IMG/VR virus record: IMGVR_UViG_3300027969_003477 | Location: 1-44,086 of that record | Origin: a virus | DNA: 44,086 bases | Reading direction: 5' to 3' (one strand) | Shown: positions 15,092-22,066 of the stretch, one piece after another | Layout of the letters: every line of letters begins with the position of its first letter | How positions within the stretch are numbered: the first letter of the stretch is position 1 | Made by a program: the position numbers and the translations under genes | Notes under the pieces: model-generated | The model's database searches: none | The model's input: only the letters and a program-made list of their open reading frames with translations | What the model was told of the DNA's origin: nothing

Positions 15092-16051
15092 ATGATATTT
15101 GAAACATTTAAGACACGTAGAGCAGTGGTAGAATATAACACCGCATCAAACATATCAGAGGATATGATCAACAATTTGCTCCGGCAGGCATGGGAGGTTA
15201 CTCCATCAAAGAATAATTTTATGCCTTATACTATTCATGTGTTAGGGCCGCAACATCAATATTACAAAAATATAGCATACCGGAACTGCTTGAATAATGA
15301 AGCTAAAACCGACGGAACTGATGTCGTAAAAAAATATGAGCGGCATCTACCATTTTATGCCAATATCCTAAGCTGTTCTTATCTATTAATTTTTACTCAA
15401 AGATTAGAGAACCAACCAAATCGCTATCAAATAGATGCAATGCGAAGAGGCTGTAAGTTTGAATGTACTAAAGAAGAAACTTTAGAATTTGGATATATCG
15501 GGGCTGCTTTGGAAGTAGGTATGTTCTCTGATGTGTTTGGTGGATTGTGCCAAGAAAAGGGTATCGATGTATCATCAATACTGTGTTTTACTAGAAATTT
15601 AGACACTTGGTCCGAGTTACCGTTTGTTACAAGAAAACCTATCTTGCTGATGACCGCAGGCAAAGCCAAAGTTTATAAAGGTACTAATCCTACTAATCTT
15701 AGACCTGACTATAATAGGATTGTAAATTTTGTTGAGTTGAAACCTAATACAAAAACTCCAACCCAAGTAGAATATGCTCCGGCCACAGGACTAATGACAT
15801 TTACAGTGGCTAACCATGGATTGATCACAGGGTCTAATATTTCTATTTCTACAGACTCATTGACATTTACCTGTGCTCTAGACAATCATGCAACTACTCA
15901 TACCTACCCAAGAAAAACTGATAGAGCATGTCATGCTCTATTACCAATAACCAGCACCGGTGCTGATACATTTACAGTTAATGTGGGAATTTCTCCCAAC
16001 ACTTCCGACCATGTATTTGTGTCGGCCCTACCTGATTCAATTTCTCACTGA
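15092..16051 (+). CDS. nitroreductase-family protein fused to a virion-type beta domain
   Basis: Residues 1-213 look like an FMN nitroreductase-family protein: the opening MIFETFKTRRAVVEYN with the RR-V pattern, then ISEDMINNLLRQAWEVTPSKNNFMPYTI (flavin-binding region) and GYIGAALEVGMFSDVF. Residues 224-319 are unlike any nitroreductase. They carry YAPATGLMTFTVANHGLITGS, SLTFTC and TYPR, the signature of beta repeats found in structural proteins of T4-like marine phages. I chose ATG 15092 with AAGGA upstream; in-frame starts at 15047 and 15068 are possible. The carbamoyltransferase gene follows after eight bases. Family members reduce nitro groups or oxidise azoline rings; the substrate here is unknown. 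Confidence 0.75.
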   Translation: MIFETFKTRRAVVEYNTASNISEDMINNLLRQAWEVTPSKNNFMPYTIHVLGPQHQYYKNIAYRNCLNNEAKTDGTDVVKKYERHLPFYANILSCSYLLIFTQRLENQPNRYQIDAMRRGCKFECTKEETLEFGYIGAALEVGMFSDVFGGLCQEKGIDVSSILCFTRNLDTWSELPFVTRKPILLMTAGKAKVYKGTNPTNLRPDYNRIVNFVELKPNTKTPTQVEYAPATGLMTFTVANHGLITGSNISISTDSLTFTCALDNHATTHTYPRKTDRACHALLPITSTGADTFTVNVGISPNTSDHVFVSALPDSISH

Positions 16052-16059
16052 TATCATTT

Positions 16060-17580
16060 ATGAAAAAAATATTCTCTGTGGCCATGAACATGCATGATCA
16101 TAATACCTATGATGGGGTTGTTCATAGACAAGAAGAGCGATATTCTAGAAGAAAGCATAATATTTTATTTGAGGCTCCGCTTAATCCTCGGCCAAGTAGA
16201 GAATTTTTTGTTGAACAATTTCTACCGTTGTACAAGCAATCATTAGATGATGGCGTTTTTTCCTTCACATATTCCAATCTAGGAAAAGACTTTGTTCTAG
16301 ATCTATTGGAAGAAGTATTTCCCGATACAGATTTCTTAAATTTCAAACCAACCAATTTATGGGATCATTGTCACATAAAAAATTTATATTATATAGATCA
16401 TCACCAGAGCCATGCTGCCTATGCGCTACTGAGTTCTAGATTTGGTGAGTCTGATATTCTAGCAATTGACGGGGCAGGGCCGATGTTTAGTTGTATCTTT
16501 ATTGATAAACGCGGTGCCATTACTGATCTATCCTCTCAACTGTCAATTGGTAGTCTATGGAATAGAGCAGCGCAAGAGTTGGGATTCGGTTACCTAGGTG
16601 CAGGCAAGCTGATGGGATTGGCCGGATATGGAAAACTTAACAGTCAGGTCTATGATCTAACTCATCAATATTTAAAAAATCCCACACATCGTTTGACTGA
16701 CGAAGCAAAGAAAATTATAAAGAGTGTTCCTAAACAAGATGCGGCATACACTTTACAATATGTTACAGTAGAAATTATCAAAAATTCAATACTCCCACTT
16801 AAAACTTCCAATAACATCTGTGTCTCTGGGGGTGTTGCCTATAACGGTTACCTAAATGAAGAACTAACCAAACACTATACGCAAGTTCATGTACCACCAG
16901 CAGTGGGTGACGAAGGCCAAGCCATCGGCACCTACATGCACGCCGACTATACTCTAAATAAAAATATACACCTACCGACAGTCTATGCTGGCGTTGAACA
17001 CGATATTGATATTTCTATTTTAGATGGGTTGACCTGGAAACAAAAATCGTTTGATGATATTGCAAAAGAAGTTGCAGGTGCGATTTCAAGAGGAAAAATA
17101 GTAGGGTGGTATCAGGGAAAAAGTGAATCAGGTAACAGAGCATTGGGTAATCGAAGCATCCTTGCGGACCCTAGAAACCCGAATATTAAAAATATCATTA
17201 ACAGCACCATTAAAAAGCGTGAAGACTTCAGACCTTTTGCGCCAAGTGTGCTTGAAGAACACTATCAGGACTACTTTGAGACTAATCAACTGAGTCCCTA
17301 TATGTCTCGAATTGTTTTAGTTAAATCAGATAAAATTCCAGGAGTGACCCATGTTGACAACACCGCAAGAATTCAAACAGTAAATCGAGACTTCAATCAA
17401 AGATTTTATGATGTCATATATGAATTTTATAAAATTACCGGCGTACCTATGTTATTAAACACTAGTTTCAATTGTCAAGAACCCATTGTTGAAACTCCCC
17501 AAGAAGCAGTTAACACATTTTTAAACACTGATCTAGATATATTGGTAATCAACGATTATATTATTAGGAAACAAAAATGA
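16060..17580 (+). CDS. NodU/CmcH-family carbamoyltransferase
   Basis: The 506-residue protein has both halves of the family: an N-terminal Kae1-like domain (HRQEERYSRRKHN near residue 22, metal-binding DHHQSHAA at 113-120, IDGAGP at 136-141) and a C-terminal YrdC-like domain (GWYQGKSESGNRALGNRSIL from about 349, then REDFRPFAPSVLEE). The family makes carbamoyl-adenylate from carbamoyl phosphate and ATP and moves the carbamoyl group to a hydroxyl of a sugar or other small molecule (Nod factors, cephamycin, novobiocin). The length is slightly below the usual 550-600. It is followed by an overlapping methyltransferase (ATGA). The acceptor is unknown; a product of the neighbouring glycosyltransferase is a reasonable guess. 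Confidence 0.92.
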   Translation: MKKIFSVAMNMHDHNTYDGVVHRQEERYSRRKHNILFEAPLNPRPSREFFVEQFLPLYKQSLDDGVFSFTYSNLGKDFVLDLLEEVFPDTDFLNFKPTNLWDHCHIKNLYYIDHHQSHAAYALLSSRFGESDILAIDGAGPMFSCIFIDKRGAITDLSSQLSIGSLWNRAAQELGFGYLGAGKLMGLAGYGKLNSQVYDLTHQYLKNPTHRLTDEAKKIIKSVPKQDAAYTLQYVTVEIIKNSILPLKTSNNICVSGGVAYNGYLNEELTKHYTQVHVPPAVGDEGQAIGTYMHADYTLNKNIHLPTVYAGVEHDIDISILDGLTWKQKSFDDIAKEVAGAISRGKIVGWYQGKSESGNRALGNRSILADPRNPNIKNIINSTIKKREDFRPFAPSVLEEHYQDYFETNQLSPYMSRIVLVKSDKIPGVTHVDNTARIQTVNRDFNQRFYDVIYEFYKITGVPMLLNTSFNCQEPIVETPQEAVNTFLNTDLDILVINDYIIRKQK

Positions 17581-18233
17581 TTGACCTAAAAAATAACACT
17601 GTAGATTTAGATTTTTTCAAGCGGGTACTAAGAGAGATAAAAAATAATCAAGAACGAGCCTTGGACATTATTGACTCTTTTAGTCAAACACAATTTGATT
17701 CAAAAGTTAAATTATTTGAAGTTATAGATGGTTTAAATATTACCTATGAAAATCTCAATGTGGCAATTTTTGGATCTTGGTATGGGAGTATACTGATAGC
17801 AGAACTGGCCAGTAAAGTAAAAACCATAACCGCAATTGATCTTGACGATGATACTGTTAAAATTGCAAAGAATAAATTTTTTCCCTATCATAATAATGTA
17901 GATTTTATCACAAATGATGTGACCACTACCAACCTATCTAGATATCAAAATTGTAATTTATTCATTAACACATCGTGTGAACACATGGTTCCACCGACTA
18001 AGTGGCAGTTTTGGGCAGGGGTTACAGAAGGCAGTTGGTTTGCATTTCAATCAAATAACATGGAAGGTATTGAAGGACACATTAACTGCGTACAGTCACT
18101 AAGCGAATTTAAAAAACAACTGCCGCCTCACTTCAGCGTATTAGATGAAAGAGAAAACGCAGATTCTAGAGGAACTAGATACACAATAGCTGGAACGATT
18201 GGTAAACTTAAAATGAAATCGGACCCACAATGA
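17577..18233 (+). CDS. SAM-dependent methyltransferase-like protein, 218 aa
   Basis: The start overlaps the carbamoyltransferase stop by four bases. A Rossmann SAM-binding site is visible: FGSWYG (65-70) as motif I and AIDLDDD (86-92) as motif II, then DFITNDVT. NTSCEHM in the next strand is typical of one family found in large phages. The substrate is unknown; coupling to the carbamoyltransferase suggests the same target molecule. It is the last gene of the accessory island, 55 bp before the tRNA-like gene. Confidence 0.75.
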   Translation: MIDLKNNTVDLDFFKRVLREIKNNQERALDIIDSFSQTQFDSKVKLFEVIDGLNITYENLNVAIFGSWYGSILIAELASKVKTITAIDLDDDTVKIAKNKFFPYHNNVDFITNDVTTTNLSRYQNCNLFINTSCEHMVPPTKWQFWAGVTEGSWFAFQSNNMEGIEGHINCVQSLSEFKKQLPPHFSVLDERENADSRGTRYTIAGTIGKLKMKSDPQ

Positions 18234-18253
18234 ATAATTTTATTAAAAAATCA

Positions 18254-18282
18254 TTGACAATACACAAATAACAATATACAAT
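18254..18282 (+). promoter_or_regulatory. sigma-70 type promoter for the tRNA-like gene
   Basis: TTGACA at 18254-18259 and TACAAT at 18277-18282 with a 17-bp spacer, ending six bases before the predicted 5' end of the tRNA-like RNA. Confidence 0.75.
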
Positions 18283-18288
18283 ATAACT

Positions 18289-18398
18289 GTGGTCGTGAGT
18301 GGAATTGGCAGACCTGCCGCTTTTTCCTAGGAAGAGCTGGCGCCGGGGCAAAGTCCTAGACAACGCCTTTGTAGGTTCGAAACCTACCGACCACACCA
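18289..18398 (+). tRNA. tRNA-like gene, class II, non-canonical (110 nt)
   Basis: A perfect 7-bp acceptor stem (GTGGTCG / CGACCAC), discriminator A, encoded CCA, and a perfect T arm (GTAGG-TTCGAAA-CCTAC at 18371-18387) are present. The D loop GGAATTGGCAGA resembles tRNA-Leu. At 110 nt it is longer than normal class II tRNAs (85-95). The only 5+7+5 anticodon arm I can build is CTTTT-TCCTAGG-AAGAG (18320-18336). Read strictly this gives anticodon CTA with C instead of U at position 33; shifted by one it gives TAG (Leu) with a weaker stem. The D stem is poor, and the variable region of about 34 nt can form GGCG/CGCC plus GGGC-AAA-GTCC. It may be a divergent Leu tRNA, a suppressor-like tRNA or a decaying gene. 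Confidence 0.65.
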
Positions 18399-18441
18399 GA
18401 TACTATAATAAGTATTAGAACATAACTTTAAGGAAACAATT

Positions 18442-18633
18442 ATGTCAACAACAGTAGAACAACTAAAAGCAGACTTCGAAGCATTCTTGGCCGAAGACGC
18501 AAAATTCACAGCAGGTAATGGTGCAGCAGGTACTCGTGCTCGTAAGGCATTGCAAGAAGTTGCTAAAGGTGTCAAAGCTCGTCGCAACGAAATTACAGAA
18601 GAAAAGAACGCTCGCAAAGAAGCCAAGGCCTAA
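18442..18633 (+). CDS. histone H1-like (Hc1-type) DNA-binding protein, 63 aa
   Basis: A short, basic, helical protein. The segment GNGAAGTRARKALQEVAKGVKARRNEI (residues 23-49) matches the core of bacterial Hc1/H1-like proteins, which bind DNA non-specifically and help compaction. ATG 18442 follows AAGGAAAC. TATAAT at 18404-18409 lies in the leader but has no good -35, so read-through from the tRNA promoter is likely. The TAA is two bases before the next start. A role in packaging or protecting phage DNA is inferred. Confidence 0.72.
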   Translation: MSTTVEQLKADFEAFLAEDAKFTAGNGAAGTRARKALQEVAKGVKARRNEITEEKNARKEAKA

Positions 18634-18635
18634 AG

Positions 18636-19151
18636 ATGAGCAAGCAAGATCTTGACGATCCCGGTGTAGGCATTATTGCACAGGATATCTGTACATTAGA
18701 TCTAGGTTACGGCGCTGTCCCTCCCGACTATGGTAACATCAGTTATAGTGGCGGCGTCGATACTATCACCATAGATACCAGTACTATGAATAGTATGTAT
18801 AGTTCAGGAACTATTACTCTACCAAGTACCACTATTAGTAATGGTGGATATACTATTGGTAGTGCAGGCAGTACCCTTTATACCACGGGTACAGGTAGTT
18901 ACAACTGGACTAATACAACTACAACACCAAGTGTTAACATTACTAGTAACGGTATTGATATGGCTTCTGGCACTGATATCACCGTAGATGGAAAAAGTCT
19001 AAAAACTTTTATGACTAAGATGGAAGAACGCTTGGCCATACTTATACCCGATCCTAGTAAACTAGAAAAGTTTGAAGCACTTAAAAAGGCCTACGAACAT
19101 TACAAGCTGATGGAAAAACTCTGTCAGGAACAACCAAAAGAAGAAGAGTAA
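18636..19151 (+). CDS. probable virion-associated protein with Gly/Thr/Ser-rich centre, 171 aa
   Basis: The N-terminus (DDPGVGIIAQDICTLDLGYG) is followed by a low-complexity Ser/Thr/Gly/Tyr beta region (residues 30-105) and a helical C-terminus (TVDGKSLKTFMTKMEERLAILIPDP, then KLEKFEALKKAYEHYKLMEKL). The helical tail also shows weak likeness to the C-terminus of the protein at 19820-20200 (AYEQYSLM). The pattern fits a small structural or fibre-accessory protein. It lies between the H1-like gene and thyX with spacings under 5 bases. Confidence 0.55.
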   Translation: MSKQDLDDPGVGIIAQDICTLDLGYGAVPPDYGNISYSGGVDTITIDTSTMNSMYSSGTITLPSTTISNGGYTIGSAGSTLYTTGTGSYNWTNTTTTPSVNITSNGIDMASGTDITVDGKSLKTFMTKMEERLAILIPDPSKLEKFEALKKAYEHYKLMEKLCQEQPKEEE

Positions 19152-19155
19152 ATAT

Positions 19156-19827
19156 ATGGATGTTAAGCTGGTATCCTATTCACAACCAACAGAAGAATTT
19201 AGAGATCTGGGCATCGATGATGCACAGGAACTCATTGCGTATTGTGCCCGTGTGTCCAATCCAAGCAATCAATTTAACTCCGAGACATCAGAGAAGCTTA
19301 TACGATACTTGGTCAAACACGCACATTGGAGCCCACTTGAAATGGTCTCCGCCTGCGTTGAAATCACTACCACCCGTGACATTGCCCGACAGATTCTTAG
19401 ACACAGAAGTTTCAGTTTCCAAGAGTTCTCTCAACGCTATGCTGACCCAACTAAAGATCTTAAATTCGTTACAAGAGAAGCTAGACTCCAAGACCCCAAA
19501 AACAGACAGAACAGTGTCGAAGTGGAAGATCAACTGCTACAAAATGAATGGTTTAGAGCTCAACAACGAGTCATCTATGCCGCACAACGAGAATACGAGT
19601 GGGCTATCAAGAATGGCATAGCCAAGGAACAGGCTCGTGCTGTGTTGCCTGAGGGCTTAATTGAAAGCAGATTGTACATGAACGGCACTCTGCGTAGCTG
19701 GATTCATTTCATTGAACTGCGCAGTGGCAATGGCACACAAAAAGAACATCAGTTAATTGCATTGGCCTGTGCTAAAGCCATTGCTGCCATATTCCCGATG
19801 AGTGAAAGTCTAGTTCAAAATGGATAA
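19156..19827 (+). CDS. thyX: flavin-dependent thymidylate synthase ThyX
   Basis: The ThyX signature RHRxxSxxExSxRY is complete at residues 82-95 (RHRSFSFQEFSQRY), and the length of 223 fits. The C-terminal part (LPEGLIESRLYMNGTLRSWIHFIELR) is also characteristic. It makes dTMP from dUMP with methylene-tetrahydrofolate and FAD/NADPH, supplying thymidine for phage DNA. ThyX genes are common in T4-like cyanophages. The end overlaps the next gene by 8 bases. Confidence 0.96.
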   Translation: MDVKLVSYSQPTEEFRDLGIDDAQELIAYCARVSNPSNQFNSETSEKLIRYLVKHAHWSPLEMVSACVEITTTRDIARQILRHRSFSFQEFSQRYADPTKDLKFVTREARLQDPKNRQNSVEVEDQLLQNEWFRAQQRVIYAAQREYEWAIKNGIAKEQARAVLPEGLIESRLYMNGTLRSWIHFIELRSGNGTQKEHQLIALACAKAIAAIFPMSESLVQNG

Positions 19828-20200
19828 GCTGCCCGAGTTCTGCGAGAACTACGAAGTACGAGTTCTCAATGATCAAAAAAAGAGGGCGAGGTATCATCCT
19901 CCCCGCTTTTTCACAGATCCAGAGAATGCCTCTATTATTAGAGATGATCTTGTTTCCTTTGAAACTGAGCGTGTGTTCACTGTTGAAATTCCCGAAAGCA
20001 AATTGCGAGCATTAGTTGAACTCGAACAGCGTTTCTTCAAATGGCAAAAGCACACCAAAGGTGAAGTGGACTTGTTTGATATGTTGATGAGCAAAGAGCG
20101 TGAAGAAGCTGCCTTTAGATTTTCAAACGAAGCAGTACAAAAAGCCTACGAACAGTACAGCCTAATGCTTAACCTAGCAGGCTATCAAAGAAAGTTTTAA
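19820..20200 (+). CDS. hypothetical protein, 126 aa
   Basis: It overlaps the thyX stop and ends directly against kdsB, so the three genes are co-transcribed. The protein is soluble and charged with a long helical C-terminal half (residues 60-126). No family is recognised. A long hairpin with A and T flanks (19877-19911) lies inside its 5' part. Confidence 0.7.
   Translation: MDKLPEFCENYEVRVLNDQKKRARYHPPRFFTDPENASIIRDDLVSFETERVFTVEIPESKLRALVELEQRFFKWQKHTKGEVDLFDMLMSKEREEAAFRFSNEAVQKAYEQYSLMLNLAGYQRKF
19877..19911 (+). terminator. possible bidirectional terminator-like hairpin inside a gene
   Basis: AAAAAG pairs with CTTTTT, GGG with CCC and GAGG with CCTC around a TATCAT loop, with one mismatch and one bulged C. 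It has the look of an intrinsic terminator in both directions, but the coding frame (KKRARYHPPRFF) also explains the bases. Confidence 0.35.
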
Positions 20201-20860
20201 ATGAAAACCGCAATTGTAATTCCAGCGAGACTTGCAAGCACTCGCTTTCCAAATAAAATGTTGTGCGATGTTGGTGGACAAACTCTTATTCGCAGAGTCT
20301 ACGAGCAATGTTTAAAAACAGGCCTCGATGTATATGTTGCAACAGACAGCAAAGACATTGCCGCTGAAGTATCAAATGCCATTATGGTCTATGACTCCGA
20401 AAACGGTACTGCTCGTATTGCAGGTGCAGTTGACAAGATGCCCTATTACGATGCTGTTATCAATGTGCAAGGAGACATGGTAACTGTACCAGTAGACGAT
20501 GTTGTCAAGTTGCCCAAACTGCTAGACATCTACGATGTTGCTACACTAAAGCATCCTATGGCAGACAGTCAACGACACGATCCTAATACAGTTAAAGTGA
20601 TTTCATCGGGAGATGAAGCACATTGGTTCTGTCGTGCTCCGTTGAAGTACGGAGATTGGCATTACGGTATCTATGCCTACAGAATGGGCGCACTTAAAAA
20701 GTATCTGGCATTGACTGTTTACCCAGAAGAGAACATTGAAAGCCTAGAGCAGTTACGCTGGATTCAAAATGGTTACACCATTGGCATCATTGATGCAGGA
20801 GTTGCTGCCGAAATCAACACTCCTGAAGATTTGGAATTGTTCAAAAAAGATTTGTATTGA
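20201..20860 (+). CDS. kdsB: CMP-Kdo synthetase-like (3-deoxy-manno-octulosonate cytidylyltransferase)
   Basis: The nucleotide-binding loop IPARLASTRFPNK (residues 7-19), the VATD segment near 46, VINVQGD (residues 87-93) and HYGIYAYR near residue 151 match KdsB. The enzyme joins CTP and Kdo to give CMP-Kdo. The length of 219 is about 25 below typical bacterial KdsB. The usual QGDEP motif reads QGDMV here, so specificity for a related keto-sugar cannot be excluded. It starts one base after the preceding stop. A KdsA gene lies at 28407-29249, making a two-step Kdo route plausible. Confidence 0.85.
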   Translation: MKTAIVIPARLASTRFPNKMLCDVGGQTLIRRVYEQCLKTGLDVYVATDSKDIAAEVSNAIMVYDSENGTARIAGAVDKMPYYDAVINVQGDMVTVPVDDVVKLPKLLDIYDVATLKHPMADSQRHDPNTVKVISSGDEAHWFCRAPLKYGDWHYGIYAYRMGALKKYLALTVYPEENIESLEQLRWIQNGYTIGIIDAGVAAEINTPEDLELFKKDLY

Positions 20861-20885
20861 CAGGTTTGTAGAAAGATAGTATAAT
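20857..20885 (+). promoter_or_regulatory. consensus sigma-70 promoter
   Basis: Perfect TTGACA (20857-20862) and perfect TATAAT (20880-20885) with a 17-bp spacer, 29 bp before ATG 20915. It overlaps the kdsB stop codon. It drives the small-gene run that follows. Confidence 0.9.
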
Positions 20886-20914
20886 TACTGTATCAACAGA
20901 GAACACATACTATT

Positions 20915-21760
20915 ATGGCACAACATTCAAACTATTGGTCATGCACTCCCTTTGCAGATTGGCTTCGCGGCACTAAGAAACTCAGTGCGGGTACCGCAGA
21001 AGAATGGGACGACTGGACCACTGCGGCACAGATGAAACACAACTTCCGCTATTGGCTGGCAGAAGAAGCATTGGGTCACATACAAGATTTTGTCACTTGG
21101 CCTGTAAGGAGTTTACATAGTGTTAAGTACTATATTAATAACCGTTGGGTTACTCGCACTCACAGTCTTACTGCTCACGCCCGAGATATCAAACCAGGCG
21201 ACTGGTGTGATGTTGGCAACCGTTTCCTTCCTTGCCTTTTCAACGAGTTGGTGGACTTTATTGAGATAGAATCAGCCTGGAGTCACATTGCCTGGGGCAG
21301 TAAAGAAGACCGTGCCAAATACGATCCTCCGTTCTGGGCCAGCGGATGGTGGCGTTGGAGAACCTGGCGTTGCCCACAAGCAGGTATCGATCATCTTGAC
21401 TGGGCAATGACACTTAAATTTGGCAACGATATGGGCGTGGAAGAAGGCGATGAACATTACGGTAAACCAACTGGTCAAGCCATCCGTGCTAAAGAACTCA
21501 AAGAGCTGTATACCTGGTGGACTGTTACCTATCGAAATCGTCCAGATCCCTACGATGCAAGTGGGTGGACCGCGGCCTGTGAAGCAAGCCGTGCGGCCAA
21601 TGGCGGCAAGCTAAGTTTCAGTACTCCCAAGGATCCTGTTCTTAAGAAGGCACAAGACAAGGCTCACAAGCTGTTACAAAAGATTGAAGCAGCCTACGAA
21701 AAAGAAGATGAAGCTATGATGATTCGTTTGATCAAGGCTCGTGACAGTCTATGGACTTAA
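20915..21760 (+). CDS. Trp-rich hypothetical phage protein, 281 aa
   Basis: First gene behind a consensus promoter. The protein is unusually rich in Trp (for example WASGWWRWRTWRC) and is soluble, with a helical charged C-terminus. No known domain is recognised. Its stop overlaps the start of the cysteine-rich gene by ten bases. An early infection role is inferred from the promoter. Confidence 0.8.
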   Translation: MAQHSNYWSCTPFADWLRGTKKLSAGTAEEWDDWTTAAQMKHNFRYWLAEEALGHIQDFVTWPVRSLHSVKYYINNRWVTRTHSLTAHARDIKPGDWCDVGNRFLPCLFNELVDFIEIESAWSHIAWGSKEDRAKYDPPFWASGWWRWRTWRCPQAGIDHLDWAMTLKFGNDMGVEEGDEHYGKPTGQAIRAKELKELYTWWTVTYRNRPDPYDASGWTAACEASRAANGGKLSFSTPKDPVLKKAQDKAHKLLQKIEAAYEKEDEAMMIRLIKARDSLWT

Positions 21761-21954
21761 TCTGTTCAAAGTGTCAAGGTGCTTGTAAATACAACGAGCA
21801 CTATGATGCACACTATTGTGAAAGTTGTAACCTATGGCTAGAGGAGAAATGTGGTGATGAAGAATGTGAATACTGCTGGAACCGACCTCCAAAACCCTCA
21901 GACTGCGAGTCCATTCAGGATGTGGGTACAGAATCTTTGGATAGAAAACTGTGA
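21751..21954 (+). CDS. small cysteine-rich zinc-ribbon-like protein, 67 aa
   Basis: Cysteine pairs CSKC (5-8), then C12, CESC (23-26) and CGDEECEYC (34-42) suggest one or two zinc sites. It begins inside the end of the previous gene. The last 98 bases overlap a second reading frame that also looks coding (21857-22066). Regulatory or nucleic-acid binding is possible. Confidence 0.6.
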   Translation: MDLICSKCQGACKYNEHYDAHYCESCNLWLEEKCGDEECEYCWNRPPKPSDCESIQDVGTESLDRKL

Positions 21955-22066
21955 AGAAAGACTTGTTTATAAGCAAGATCCTGTTACAATACAACAATAC
22001 TGGAAAACATACAAATGGTGGATAAAGAGAGAATACAGGCACAAGCACCTGCAGAAGGCATCCTAA
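21857..22066 (+). CDS. small hypothetical protein in overlapping frame, 69 aa
   Basis: ATG 21857 lies 10 bases after GAGGAG (21841-21846). The C-terminal two-thirds (FRMWVQNLWIENCEERLVY, later QYWKTYKWWIKREY) looks like a real small phage protein, basic and aromatic. It overlaps the cysteine-rich gene in front and the next gene behind (22015). An internal ATG at 21918 is another possible start. Confidence 0.45.
   Translation: MKNVNTAGTDLQNPQTASPFRMWVQNLWIENCEERLVYKQDPVTIQQYWKTYKWWIKREYRHKHLQKAS

Larger units (their letters stand above)
4386..18233. other. accessory biosynthetic island
   Basis: About 19 genes on both strands, almost all enzymes or carrier proteins, lie between the fibre terminator (4327-4354) and the tRNA-like gene (18289). 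Single 60-bp lines I counted inside it are 30-37% G+C, against 38-55% for lines counted outside, so the composition differs. Most of its transcription units begin with a TAAATA-type late element. No integrase or direct repeat was found at the ends. Confidence 0.7.

Noticed and set aside
18320-18336. General UAG stop-codon reassignment in this phage
   Set aside because: The CTA reading needs C33 in the anticodon loop, and several genes end in TAG with plausible boundaries (1959, 4967, 31705). Kept only as a question about the tRNA-like gene.
19148-19158. GTAAATATATG before thyX as a late promoter
   Set aside because: The TAA is the stop of the preceding gene and the core is one base from the ATG, too close for initiation at the gene start.
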